Assembly: GCA_033344895.1 (NCBI GenBank) | Contig: JAWPMN010000001.1 | Location: 2,097,501 to 2,161,500 of the forward strand | Direction of reading: 5' to 3' | Length of the DNA stretch: 64,000 nt | Origin: Alphaproteobacteria bacterium | GTDB taxonomy: Bacteria; Pseudomonadota; Alphaproteobacteria; UBA8366; Aestuariispiraceae | Part shown: positions 54,199 through 63,831 of the stretch, piece after piece | How the letters are laid out: each line of letters begins with the position of its first letter | Position numbering within the stretch: the first letter of the stretch is position 1 | Position numbers and translations under genes: made by a program | Notes under the pieces: model-generated | Told to the model about the DNA's origin: nothing | Database searches by the model: none | What the model saw: the letters and a program-made list of their open reading frames with translations, nothing else

Positions 54199-56231
54199 GC
54201 ACCGTCTCCCGTTCCGACATGGACGATCAGGTTTCCGATATCATCTGCCTCCGCCCGCATGCCGGGGGACAGGACGATGGTGGTGTCGAGCTGTTCCACG
54301 ATGGCCGGCCCTGCCAGGTCGGTGCCCGGCGGCAGGCTGGCCCGGGGCACGATCGGCGTGTCGGTCCAGCCGGTCTCGGCAAACCAGACCGGCCGTGTTG
54401 CGTCGCCCCGTGGGACAGGCGCATCCAGCAGAAGGCCCAGATCCAGCGCCGGGCGCGGGCCGATGACGGCGGTGTTCAGATTGACCAGGTTGGCCTTGAT
54501 CTCCGGCAGCTTGACCTCGAACCGATCCCAGTAGACGGCCTCGAACGCGGCCTGCAGGTCCTCCCGCGTGACATCGGGCGACGCTACCGGGACGGACAGA
54601 AGATGGCTTTGCCCGATGAATTGCATGTCGGCGGTATGGATGGTCCGGACCTCGCCGGTTCCGGCGCCGTCCTGGGCCAGGCGGGTCTTCCCTTCCGTCA
54701 CCTGATCGCTCAGCGTGCGGCGAACCAGATCCATGTCGACCCCGTCCAGCGGCCGATTGACCGTATTCACGAAATCATGGCGCAGGTCGGCGACGGCGCA
54801 GCCGAGGGCGTTGGTGATGCCCGGGCGGGCCGGAACCAACAGGGTGGGGATGCCCAGTTCACGGGCAATCGCACCGGCGTGCAGCGGCCCGGCGCCGCCG
54901 AAGGCGAACAGCGAGAAATCCCGCGGATCGTGTCCGCGACTCAGCGACACCATGCGGACCGCACCGGCCATGCGGTCGTCGGCGATTCGCAGAATGGCGG
55001 CGGCGGCCTCTTCCCAGCTGAGCCCCAGCGGCTCGCCGATGACCTCGCCGATCCGTGCCCGAATTGCCTCGATGTCGGGCGCACCCTCGACCGCCAGCAG
55101 CCTTTCATGGTTGAGGCGCCCCAGCGCCAGATTGGCGTCGGTGATCGTCGGCTGCGTGCCGCCGCGACCGTAGCAGATCGGGCCGGGCGTTGCGCCGGCG
55201 CTTTCAGGGCCGACGCGCAGCATGCCGCCGGCGTCGATCCGCGCGATCGATCCGCCCCCGGCGCCGATCGTATGCACGTCCACCATCGGCACATGGACGG
55301 GCATGGCGTATTCGATTTCCAACTCGCTCGACACCTGCGGCGTGCCGTCCTTGATCAGGCCGACATCGCAGGATGTCCCGCCCATATCGAAGGTGATCAG
55401 TGACGGCCTTCCTGCGGCCTCACCGGTCCGCGCCGCCGCCATGACGCCGGAGGCCGGGCCGGACATCACCGTGTTCACAGCCATGCGGCAAATCGCCTCG
55501 GAAGAGACCGTGCCGCCATTGCCCTGCATGACCAGCAGATCGCGCTCGTAGTCGCGTCCGCGCAACCCGTCCAGCAGGCGGGCCAGATACCGCTCCAGGA
55601 TCGGCTGCACCGACGCATTCACGGCCGCGGTGACACCGCGTTCATACTCCCGAAACTCCGACAGGACCTCATGCCCTGCCGTAACGTACTGATTGGGCCA
55701 CACCTTTAGGGCGATTGCCTTTGCCCGCTGCTCATGGGACGGGTCGCGATAGGCGTGCAGGAAATGAATCAGCAGAGACTCGCACCCCATGTCGCGCAAC
55801 GCCTCGGCAGCCTTTCGCACCGCCTCTTCGTCCAACGGGGTGACAATGTTCCCGTCGACATCCAGACGCTCCGGCACTTCCAGCCGCAATTCACGTGGTA
55901 TCAGGGGGAGGAAGCTGCCGGTCAGGCCATAGGCGCTGGGCCGGGTCCGGCGGCCGAGTTCCAGGATGTCTCTGAATCCCGCTGTCGTGATCAGGCCGGT
56001 TTTCGCCAGCTTGCGTTCCAGCAATGCGTTGGTGGTGGCTGTCGTGCCGTGCACGATCCCGTCGATGGAATTGATCCCGACTTCTACTTTGTCGAGCGCT
56101 GAGAGAACGCCGGCCGACTGGTTCTCGACCGTGGTCGGTACCTTTGCGATCCGTGCGCTGTTTGTTGCTTCATCCAAGAGAATCAAATCGGTGAATGTGC
56201 CGCCGACATCGCAACCAACGATCCTGACCAT
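54195..56231 (-). CDS. hyuA: Hydantoinase A/oxoprolinase-type subunit
   Basis: A 678-residue ATPase-type subunit with the ASKHA-like phosphate loop GCDVGGTFTDLILLD (residues 6-20), the VHGTTATTNALLER block and TFDMGGTSCDVGLI. Coupled to hyuB. Substrate cannot be chosen between hydantoin, 5-oxoproline and a related carbonyl compound, because no carboxylase gamma subunit or racemase is nearby. Confidence 0.9.
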   Translation of the reverse strand: MVRIVGCDVGGTFTDLILLDEATNSARIAKVPTTVENQSAGVLSALDKVEVGINSIDGIVHGTTATTNALLERKLAKTGLITTAGFRDILELGRRTRPSAYGLTGSFLPLIPRELRLEVPERLDVDGNIVTPLDEEAVRKAAEALRDMGCESLLIHFLHAYRDPSHEQRAKAIALKVWPNQYVTAGHEVLSEFREYERGVTAAVNASVQPILERYLARLLDGLRGRDYERDLLVMQGNGGTVSSEAICRMAVNTVMSGPASGVMAAARTGEAAGRPSLITFDMGGTSCDVGLIKDGTPQVSSELEIEYAMPVHVPMVDVHTIGAGGGSIARIDAGGMLRVGPESAGATPGPICYGRGGTQPTITDANLALGRLNHERLLAVEGAPDIEAIRARIGEVIGEPLGLSWEEAAAAILRIADDRMAGAVRMVSLSRGHDPRDFSLFAFGGAGPLHAGAIARELGIPTLLVPARPGITNALGCAVADLRHDFVNTVNRPLDGVDMDLVRRTLSDQVTEGKTRLAQDGAGTGEVRTIHTADMQFIGQSHLLSVPVASPDVTREDLQAAFEAVYWDRFEVKLPEIKANLVNLNTAVIGPRPALDLGLLLDAPVPRGDATRPVWFAETGWTDTPIVPRASLPPGTDLAGPAIVEQLDTTIVLSPGMRAEADDIGNLIVHVGTGDGA

Positions 56232-56396
56232 CGTCCTGTCCTGTTATGTATTATGATTTGGAGAAACCCTGACACTGCTACGGATCAGGGTCAATTCATT
56301 CGTATACAAACAAACTGCGCCGTTTAACTTTTTTTACATTTTCTGCATCCTTCATAGGAGGGAGATCAGAATGGTCGAATTGGGAGACCGATAAAA

Positions 56397-58121
56397 ATGT
56401 TGAATGGTAAGGTTGAGGAAACGCGGGACAGACGGGACGAAAAGGACAGGTTGCTGGAAATCGAGCGATTGTCGTTCTGGCAGCGGCGCGAGTTGCTGAC
56501 CCTCGCCGACGCGCTGCAGGGCGAGGTCGACGGAACCACGGTCGAGATCGAGGCACAGTCCGACGAGCTCGTCGAGGTATCAGGGGATATCGCCGGCACG
56601 CTGGTTCGGATCGAAACCCTGACCCAGCGGCTGACTGGCGATGCGACCTCCGCATCGAACAACGTGAATGCCGTTGCGGCCGCCACGGAGGAACTGGCGG
56701 CGTCCGCGTCAGTCATTGAGGATCAGGTTGGACGAACCCGCGATCAGGCCCGCAAGGCGGTGGGTGAAACCCAGAATGCGCGCGACATCATTCAGACCTT
56801 GTCGGAGGCGTCGACAAAGATCGGCGATGTCGTGAAACTGATTCAGAACATTGCCAGCCAGACCAACCTTCTGGCGCTGAATGCTACGATCGAGGCCGCG
56901 CGGGCCGGGGAGGCCGGCAAGGGGTTCGCCGTCGTTGCGAACGAGGTCAAGACACTGGCCGGACAGACCGCTGACGCGACCAAGGACATCTCGGAACAGG
57001 TCGAGGAAATTCAGGAAGTCAGCAATTCCGTGGTTCGGGCGATTGCAAGCATCGCCGAAGCCATCGGGGCGGTCGAGGAATATTCCGAGGAATCCACCAA
57101 CGTCGTGTCCCAGCAGCAGGAGGCGATTGCGGAGATCGGGCGCAACGCCCAGGAAGCCGCCGTCGGCACCGCATCGCTGAGCGAGGCCGTGCTGGAAGTT
57201 TCCTCCGAGGTCGAGAGCGCATCGGGGCAGGCGGTCACGCAGAAGGAACTGGCGCAGAAGGTACACGAGCGCCTGGAGGACCTGCGCAGCCGGCTGCGAA
57301 CCGCGATTGCCGATACCAAGGAGCGGAAGTCGACCCGGTTGCCCCGGGTGCCGGTCGACCTGTACGGAATGCTGTCTCTGGAAAGCGGTGATCATGCCGT
57401 CACAATCCGCGACCTGCGTCGCGAAAGTGCGCGTGTTCTGCCAGCGGAGGGGACTTCGTTACCGCCGGGAGCGGAGGGGAGCCTGTCCCTGCCGGCCCTG
57501 GGGCGGATCGGGATCACCCTGTCGTCAGAGGATGCGACGAGGGCCACCTTCCGGTCCAGCGAGGCTGACCGGATCGACGCGTTCATGGAGAGCTATATCG
57601 CCATGGACCAGCCATTCATCGATGTCTGCACCCGCACCGCTGCCGCGATCAGTGCCCGGTTCGAACAGGCGGTGCAGGCCAATGAGATATCGATGGAGGA
57701 TCTGTTCGACAGAAACTACCGAGAGGTCGCCGGTTCCAATCCTTTGCAGCATGTGACGGCCTACAATGCCTTTACCGACAAGGTCCTGCCTGAATTCCAG
57801 GAGCCGGTGCTGAATTTCGACGAACGGGTCGCCTTCTGCGCGGCGGTGGACGAGAACGGCTATCTGCCGACCCATAACAACAAATACTCAAAGCCGCAGA
57901 AGCCCGACGATCCGGTATGGAACGCCGCGAACTGCCGAAACCGCCGGATTTTCTCAGACCGAACCGGGCGCGCCGCCGGGGCCAACAAGCAGGACTTCCT
58001 CGTGCAGAGCTATCTGCGCGATATGGGCGGCGGCACATTCGTGCTGATGAAGGATTTGACCGTTCCCATCAAGGTGCGTGGTCGGCAATGGGGCAACCTG
58101 CGGCTCGGGTACAAGCCGTAG
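56397..58121 (+). CDS. Soluble methyl-accepting chemotaxis-type receptor
   Basis: A 574-residue receptor without membrane helices. Long coiled coil precedes the signalling tip ([20 protein letters not shown], about 150-185). A PilZ-like stretch follows ([28 protein letters not shown], about 295-345) that may bind cyclic-di-GMP. The C-terminal 190 residues form a cytoplasmic sensor module seen in alphaproteobacterial receptors ([45 protein letters not shown]). GGGAGA precedes the ATG. No CheA or CheW genes are adjacent. Confidence 0.85.
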   Translation: MLNGKVEETRDRRDEKDRLLEIERLSFWQRRELLTLADALQGEVDGTTVEIEAQSDELVEVSGDIAGTLVRIETLTQRLTGDATSASNNVNAVAAATEELAASASVIEDQVGRTRDQARKAVGETQNARDIIQTLSEASTKIGDVVKLIQNIASQTNLLALNATIEAARAGEAGKGFAVVANEVKTLAGQTADATKDISEQVEEIQEVSNSVVRAIASIAEAIGAVEEYSEESTNVVSQQQEAIAEIGRNAQEAAVGTASLSEAVLEVSSEVESASGQAVTQKELAQKVHERLEDLRSRLRTAIADTKERKSTRLPRVPVDLYGMLSLESGDHAVTIRDLRRESARVLPAEGTSLPPGAEGSLSLPALGRIGITLSSEDATRATFRSSEADRIDAFMESYIAMDQPFIDVCTRTAAAISARFEQAVQANEISMEDLFDRNYREVAGSNPLQHVTAYNAFTDKVLPEFQEPVLNFDERVAFCAAVDENGYLPTHNNKYSKPQKPDDPVWNAANCRNRRIFSDRTGRAAGANKQDFLVQSYLRDMGGGTFVLMKDLTVPIKVRGRQWGNLRLGYKP

Positions 58122-58282
58122 ACGTTCGGTCGGTCAACGCCAATTGGTGCGTTTTGGGATACAATGAATTTCTAGCGACCCACTTTGTTCACTCAGGGGG
58201 CGTAGCTATCTGTGCTCAATCATGCGGCGGGAAGCCTGCATGGACGAAATGCACAGCTACGAGACAACTGGGGAACTTTGAA

Positions 58283-58738
58283 ATGTCCGACTTCACCACT
58301 GATACCAAGCGGTTCATCCCGCTCGCCAAACCAATCACCGACGTTCTGTCGCCGTATATGGAACCGCTGCTGCGTGTCACGACCGGCCTGCTGCTGGTCC
58401 CGCACGGCTACGGCAAGCTGTTCGGCGGCGGGCTGGAAGGAACGGCGCAATTCTTTGAAAGCGTTGGGTTCACGCCTGGCTACCCGCTGGCACTGTTCGT
58501 GGCTTTGGTCGAGTTTTTCGGCGGTTTGGCACTGGCGGCCGGGTTCCTGACCCGTCCGGTTGCCGCCCTGATCGTCGGTTTCATGGCCCAGGCGACGCTG
58601 TTCCACGCCGGAAACGGGTTCTTCTGGTCGGATGGCGGATACGAGTTCCCGCTGTTCTGGACCGTGGCGGCCCTGGTCTTCCTGGTGCGCGGCGGCGGCA
58701 AGCTCTCCGTCGACCGGGCCATCGGCCGCGAGTTCTGA
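58283..58738 (+). CDS. DoxX-family membrane protein
   Basis: Encodes 151 residues from ATG 58283. Four hydrophobic segments and the DoxX pattern LLRVTTGLLLVPHGYGKLFGG, AFVALVEFFGGLALAAGF-like (here LVEFFGGLALAAGFLTR), and a C-terminal VAALVFLVRGG. DoxX proteins are linked to respiratory or redox stress pathways; a direct role here is unknown. Convergent with ctaA. Confidence 0.85.
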   Translation: MSDFTTDTKRFIPLAKPITDVLSPYMEPLLRVTTGLLLVPHGYGKLFGGGLEGTAQFFESVGFTPGYPLALFVALVEFFGGLALAAGFLTRPVAALIVGFMAQATLFHAGNGFFWSDGGYEFPLFWTVAALVFLVRGGGKLSVDRAIGREF

Positions 58739-58759
58739 TCGGCGGCCACCGGTATCGGT

Positions 58760-59824
58760 CTATCGCGCGGCGGAAGGGCCTTCCTTTCCGCCGCGCAATT
58801 CTTTCAGGCACCACAGCGCGGCGCAGAAACTGATCGCCGCGCCGGCCTGATGCATCACGGCAAGCGGCAACCAGATCACGCTGAGCAGCGTCAGAATACC
58901 GAGGCAGATCTGGAAAAAGACCGCGACGGTCAGAATGTTGACCGACAGTCGCACCCGCATCGGCAACTCGATGAACCAGGACCAGAGCCATAGGGCGAAG
59001 ACGGTCATCGCGGTCAGATAGGCCAGCAGGCGATGGTTGAACTGCACGGCTTCCAGGGTCTCGAAAAGACTGGCCCAGCCAAAGCGATCGTCCCAGTAAC
59101 CTTCCGGGAACCATTGACCGCCCATGGTCGGCCAATCGTTGTAAATGAACCCCGCATTCTGACCGGCGACCAGTGCGCCATAAAGAATGGTGAAGAACAT
59201 GACCGCGTGGGCATAGGCGCCCAATCGCCGGAAGCCCCGCGGCACTGCTCGGCGTCCCGGCTCGACGGGACACAACAGGCCATGGATCAGCCAGACCGTA
59301 TATCCGAGAATGAAGAACGCCATGCCGAGATGGATGGCCAGGCGATACTGGCTGACCTCGACCCGGTCGACGAAACCGCTCTGTACCATCCACATGCCGA
59401 TCACGCCCTGAAGGCCGCCCAAGATCAGCAACGCCCAGAGATGCGGCTTGTAGCCCGCCGGAATCTGCCGGCGCAGCAGGAACCAGAAAAAGGGCAGGGC
59501 ATAGACCAGCCCGATCAATCGCCCCCAAAGCCGATGGAACCATTCCCAGAAGAAGATGTCCTTGAACTCCGCCAGGGTCATCTTCGAATTCATCAGCGCA
59601 TATTGCGAGGTCTGCTTGTAGAGCGCGAAGACCCGCTCCCACTCCGTTTCGTTCAGCGGCGGAAGGGCGCCGATCAGCGGACGCCATTCCACCATGCTGA
59701 GACCGCTTTCGGTCAGGCGCGTGATGGCCCCGATGATCATCATTGCAAAGACCATGAAGGCGGTGGCGCAGAGCCACAGGCCGACGGCGCGCGGCCGGGC
59801 GGAGGGGGAAAGCGTTTCTGTCAT
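58760..59824 (-). CDS. ctaA: Heme A synthase
   Basis: A 354-residue CtaA/Cox15 protein with eight helices and the paired heme-binding histidines (FHRLWGRLIGLV, ESGLSMVEWRPLIG, NHRLLAYLTAM, HQAGAAISF). It oxidises the heme O methyl group to make heme A for cytochrome aa3 oxidase. No other oxidase genes are in the window. Confidence 0.93.
   Translation of the reverse strand: MTETLSPSARPRAVGLWLCATAFMVFAMMIIGAITRLTESGLSMVEWRPLIGALPPLNETEWERVFALYKQTSQYALMNSKMTLAEFKDIFFWEWFHRLWGRLIGLVYALPFFWFLLRRQIPAGYKPHLWALLILGGLQGVIGMWMVQSGFVDRVEVSQYRLAIHLGMAFFILGYTVWLIHGLLCPVEPGRRAVPRGFRRLGAYAHAVMFFTILYGALVAGQNAGFIYNDWPTMGGQWFPEGYWDDRFGWASLFETLEAVQFNHRLLAYLTAMTVFALWLWSWFIELPMRVRLSVNILTVAVFFQICLGILTLLSVIWLPLAVMHQAGAAISFCAALWCLKELRGGKEGPSAAR
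58765..58805 (+). terminator. Terminator hairpin between doxX and ctaA
   Basis: Arms GCGCGGCGGAA (58765-58775) and TTCCGCCGCGC (58786-58796), 11 bp, followed by AATTCTTTC. It overlaps the 3' end of ctaA and may serve both convergent genes. Confidence 0.6.
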
Positions 59825-59935
59825 GGAACGCTAGATACCGCGCGGCACGCGGTTGGGAAAGCGCGACCGGGCGTCGCGGCGGGAGATTTGGTATAGTCCT
59901 GTTTCAGGAGGCTGGGGAACCGGGGAAACGGCGGA

Positions 59936-61525
59936 ATGGGGACGATGCAAAAGGCAACGAAGGAAACGGTTCCGGCAACGCGGGCCCTGGTCGTCCTCCT
60001 TGCAGTGTGTCTGCTCGCCGCCTGCCAGACGGCCAGCCTCAAGACCGCCGCCAGCCACGATCCGGCAAATGGCATCATTGCCTTCCGGTTCGTATCCAAT
60101 GGCCCGGGACCGATTGCGTATCAGGATCCCTGGGACTTCGCGATCATCGAAGAGACGACGACAGGGGAGACATTCACCCTGACCGACGTAACCGACGGGC
60201 TTTCGAGATCGGCGCTCTACATCGGTTCGGTGCCACCGGGGGAGTACCGGTTGTCGTCCTTTGCGGGAACCATCTCCAATGCCACCGGCACGCCCAACGA
60301 CTCCTTCGGGCGCTTCGCGATAGAGGCCCGCCGCATCACCTATCTGGGGTCGATCGTCGAAGTGGTGACGGGGCCGCGGGTCGACGTCCTCTCGAGATAC
60401 CGGACGTCCTACCTGACCTATGATCCGACGCCGGTCGCGGAAGGGCTGCCGGAGGTGCTGCAGGCCCTTTATCCCGGCCTGTCCGATGTTGCGATGAGGC
60501 CGGACAGCTATCTGGGCTGGAGCGAGGCCCATGTTCCGCCGGTCATATCGCAGGGATTATACGACGAAGTTCGTGACGGCAGTCTGGGGCTCCTCGCGCC
60601 GACGGAGCTATCCGATGGACGCATCGCCTTTGGAACGTTGCTGGGCCAGATCCGCTTCTGGCACCCGGAGCACGGGTGGAGCCGCGTCGATCTGGGTGTG
60701 AACCGGTCCGTCGAGGCGATTGTCGAGATCGTACCTGGCGCCCTGCTGGTCGGCGGCGAGATGGGGATGCTCAGGATCTCGCCGGATATGGGGAAGGCCT
60801 GGGCCCAGATCCGGTCGCCGATTCCCTACGGCGTGGTGCGGGACATCCACAAGATGCCCGATGGCGGGGTCTATCTGACGCATTATCGCGACACCCGGTT
60901 CACGTTGCTTCGATCCGATATCAATCTGAATCAATGGGAGCCGGTTCAGTCCTTCCAATTCGCCGCCCCCGGGCGGTTTTATGGCAGTACGCCGCAGCGC
61001 CTGCGTACGCATCGCATCGGGTCGCTGTTGCTGACGACGCTGCCGCAGTCGCGTCTGGCCGTTTACGATACGGAAACGGGCCGGTCGGAGGTCCGTGACA
61101 TGCCGGGACCGGTCAGCCGGGCGCGGGCCTCCCGGGACGGCAGGCTGCGCGGCATCTTCGAACGTTTCATCGTCTGGAATCCCTATCTGACCGCTGATGG
61201 CGGCGTTACCTGGGAATCGGACACGATCAGCCGGTCGACGCATATGCCCGCCTTCCGGGATGAAAGTCATGGCGCGGCCCTGGAAATGGAATCCGGTCTG
61301 ACCGAGGGGTGGACCTATCTGACGCGCACGAAGGATGGTGGAAGCACGTGGCAGCGCGGCCCGAAAATGCCCAATCCCTTCCTGACCTGGATCGACTACG
61401 CCGCCGACGGCAGCCTGCTTTATGCAACCGATCAATTGGGAGAGTTCTATTACAGCAGGGATGGTGGTGAGACCTGGAAACACGATCCGGTTCCATCGCT
61501 GATGATCGACCTGATCGGTTTCTAG
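59936..61525 (+). CDS. BNR-repeat lipoprotein
   Basis: A 529-residue lipoprotein: VVLLAVCLLAACQTA lipobox, then a beta-propeller-type body with BNR/Asp-box repeats (DGGVTWESD, KDGGSTWQRGP, RDGGETWKHD). Related sialidase-like propellers bind or present carbohydrates; catalytic sialidase residues are not evident. GGGGAAAC lies upstream of the ATG. It may work at the cell surface. Confidence 0.8.
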   Translation: MGTMQKATKETVPATRALVVLLAVCLLAACQTASLKTAASHDPANGIIAFRFVSNGPGPIAYQDPWDFAIIEETTTGETFTLTDVTDGLSRSALYIGSVPPGEYRLSSFAGTISNATGTPNDSFGRFAIEARRITYLGSIVEVVTGPRVDVLSRYRTSYLTYDPTPVAEGLPEVLQALYPGLSDVAMRPDSYLGWSEAHVPPVISQGLYDEVRDGSLGLLAPTELSDGRIAFGTLLGQIRFWHPEHGWSRVDLGVNRSVEAIVEIVPGALLVGGEMGMLRISPDMGKAWAQIRSPIPYGVVRDIHKMPDGGVYLTHYRDTRFTLLRSDINLNQWEPVQSFQFAAPGRFYGSTPQRLRTHRIGSLLLTTLPQSRLAVYDTETGRSEVRDMPGPVSRARASRDGRLRGIFERFIVWNPYLTADGGVTWESDTISRSTHMPAFRDESHGAALEMESGLTEGWTYLTRTKDGGSTWQRGPKMPNPFLTWIDYAADGSLLYATDQLGEFYYSRDGGETWKHDPVPSLMIDLIGF

Positions 61526-61621
61526 CGCGGTCAGGTATCCGTGCAGGTGCCAGGGGTTGAAGTCCGGCTGCCGTGACACTTTCTGAACTTCGGAAAACCC
61601 GCCCTGAATGTGGAGACCGGC

Positions 61622-62080
61622 ATGGCGTTGAGGCTGCGCACCGCGCGCGTTGAAGACCGGGACGAACTGATTGAATTGCAGCGACGTGCCTCGCATGCGA
61701 ATCCGGAGGATCGGGAGGCGATTCTGGCGCATCCGGACGCCATCGACATTCCACCCGGACAGTTCGAGGCCGGCAATGTCATCGTCGCGGAAGAGGGCGG
61801 CGCGGCGCTGGGGTTTGCGGCGATGTTCGTGCGCCCGGACGGTCAGGTCGAACTGGACGGGTTGTTCGTGGATCCGGACCACTGGAAGGCCGGGATCGGT
61901 CGCGCCCTGATCCGCGCCGCTGAAACCCGGGCCCGGGAACACGGTGCGAATAGCCTGCATGTCATCGGCAATCGCGACGCCGGAGGTTTCTACACTCGCG
62001 TCGGGTTCAAGGCGCTTGGCGAGATTCCAACCCGTTTCGGATCGGGCCGTCGCTTTATGCGCGACCTATCGGGGCGTTAG
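61622..62080 (+). CDS. GNAT-family acetyltransferase
   Basis: Encodes 152 residues from ATG 61622, with GGAGA six bases upstream. GNAT fold with the acetyl-CoA loop as DPDHWKAGIGRALIRAA and the C-terminal FYTRVGFKALG. The substrate is unknown. The stop overlaps that of the convergent enolase-superfamily gene. Confidence 0.88.
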   Translation: MALRLRTARVEDRDELIELQRRASHANPEDREAILAHPDAIDIPPGQFEAGNVIVAEEGGAALGFAAMFVRPDGQVELDGLFVDPDHWKAGIGRALIRAAETRAREHGANSLHVIGNRDAGGFYTRVGFKALGEIPTRFGSGRRFMRDLSGR

Positions 62081-63321
62081 CCTTCGAGTTCTCCAACCGT
62101 CCGAGTGTTGCCGGAATCCAGCGCCGTCTGGCACATTTCCAGATGGAGGCGCCCGCCTGTGGTGTAGGGATGCGCGGCAATGACCTCGTCGTTCAGTTCC
62201 AGCCCCAGACCCGGCTCCGTCGGTGCCGGCATGTACCCGGCTTCCCAGGCCAGCGGCTTCCTGACGACCGCGGCGTGGAAGTCCGTCAGGATGGATTCCA
62301 GAATCAGGAAGTTCGGCGTTGCAAAAGCCAGATGCGCGGCTGCCGCATGGGCGACAGGCCCGCAATAGATGTGGGGGGCGATCTGCGCGTTGAAGGCCTC
62401 CGCCAGGATCGCGATCTTCTTCGTTTCCCAGATACCGCCGCTGCGGCCGATATCCGGCTGCAGGATCGACACACCGGCTTTCAGGGCCTGGTGAAACTCG
62501 ATCTTGGTGGTCAGGCGCTCACCGGTGGAAACCGGGATGGAGGTCGCCGCTGCGACCTTGCCGATACCCTCCATCTGGTCCGGGGGGCAGGGTTCCTCGA
62601 ACCACAGGGGATCGTAAGGCTCCAGACGCCTCGCCAGCCGGATCGCCGATGAAGTGGTCATTTGACCGTGGGTTCCGAACAGGATGTCCGCCCGGTCGCC
62701 GACGGCTTCCCGGATCGCCTTCACGTTGGCCTCACTGCGGCTCAGCTCCGTCATGGAAAGCTCTCGGCCGCCCTGAAAGCTGTAGGGGCCGGCCGGGTCC
62801 TGCTTGATAGCGGTGAAGCCGAATTCGACATAGTTCAGTGCCGCCTCCGCGGCAGCTGCAGGGTCGTGATAGCAATCGCCCGTGCCGGCGCCGTTCCAGA
62901 CCATGTCCGGCGGCGACAGATGCTTCGGATAGAGATAGCTGTAGGTTCGGATACGGTCATGGAAGCGGCCGCCGATCAGGTTGTGGATCGGCTGCTCGTG
63001 CGCCTTGCCCAGAATATCCCAGACCGCGATTTCCAGGCCGCTGAAGACGCCCATCATGGTGACGTCTGGGCGTTGGGTGAACCCCGCGGAATAGACCCGC
63101 CGGAACAGGGTCTCGACCCGATGCGGGTCTTCACCGGCGAAGAAGCGTTCGAACGTGTCTTCCACCATGCGGCAGGCAATGTCGCCCGAAACTGGAATGC
63201 CATAGCATTCGCCGATGCCCTGGATACCGGTGTCCGTCGTCAGCCGCACGAAAACCCAGAACGACCCGCCGATCCCGGTCGGCGGCACGGTGACGAACGT
63301 TTCGATATCCTTGAGCTTCAT
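62077..63321 (-). CDS. Mandelate racemase/muconate lactonizing enolase-superfamily enzyme
   Basis: A 414-residue enolase-superfamily protein with the usual alpha/beta capping region and TIM barrel. Expected catalytic strands are AIKQDPAGP (K173), WFEEPCPP (E242/243), STGER (E269), QPDIGRSGG (D290) and APHIYCGPV (H317). The third metal-ligand strand reads LFGTHGQ, with Gly where the family usually has Asp. Closest known activities include galactonate or mandelate-type dehydratases; the substrate is open. Confidence 0.85.
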   Translation of the reverse strand: MKLKDIETFVTVPPTGIGGSFWVFVRLTTDTGIQGIGECYGIPVSGDIACRMVEDTFERFFAGEDPHRVETLFRRVYSAGFTQRPDVTMMGVFSGLEIAVWDILGKAHEQPIHNLIGGRFHDRIRTYSYLYPKHLSPPDMVWNGAGTGDCYHDPAAAAEAALNYVEFGFTAIKQDPAGPYSFQGGRELSMTELSRSEANVKAIREAVGDRADILFGTHGQMTTSSAIRLARRLEPYDPLWFEEPCPPDQMEGIGKVAAATSIPVSTGERLTTKIEFHQALKAGVSILQPDIGRSGGIWETKKIAILAEAFNAQIAPHIYCGPVAHAAAAHLAFATPNFLILESILTDFHAAVVRKPLAWEAGYMPAPTEPGLGLELNDEVIAAHPYTTGGRLHLEMCQTALDSGNTRTVGELEG

Positions 63322-63831
63322 GGTGCCTCGGCTCCGTTCCCGACCTTGTTTGCGCGCACGGTAACAGACCCAGTGCGACCGGCAAGCCGCGATCGCCGGC
63401 CCGATTGAATTTGTTGGTGCTGTGGTGGTTGCATCCGAGAGCCATCACGGCGATGAGCGCCGCTGCTGAGGCCGAAGACCGGAATGGTCCGTCGAAGCAA
63501 TGCGCGATTACTGATCAGATCAATGCAATGATCTTGGCTTCTGACGAGAGAGGCGTCTTGCGCGACTGCGTGAGGACGGAAGCCCGGTCCCGCTGGATTT
63601 CTCAGGACATCAGTCGCGATACGCTCGCCCACCCAGGGGGTGTCCGAAACAGTCGCTGCAAGACCTGAAAGCATGTGACAGAACAGTCTGGCCCCACGAC
63701 AAGAACCTCGATGTCTGACGTTATATGGCGATGATTCCATCAGAATAAAAAATCCGAATTCAATGTCGCGACCAGTAACAATTTGCGGTAATATATGATT
63801 CCGACTTGAATTTATTGTCGTGGAGGTAGCA
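63322..63831. other. 510-base stretch without a supported gene
   Basis: The segment runs from the enolase-superfamily start to the partial sensor gene. A 264-base plus-strand frame (63405-63668) and a minus-strand frame covering 63318-63881 both lack recognisable domains and a good ribosome-binding site. The last 170 bases are AT-rich. It may contain a divergent promoter or a decayed gene. Confidence 0.6.

Noticed and set aside
63405-63668. An 87-codon plus-strand frame upstream of the partial sensor gene
   Set aside because: No ribosome-binding site, no domain and composition like intergenic DNA.
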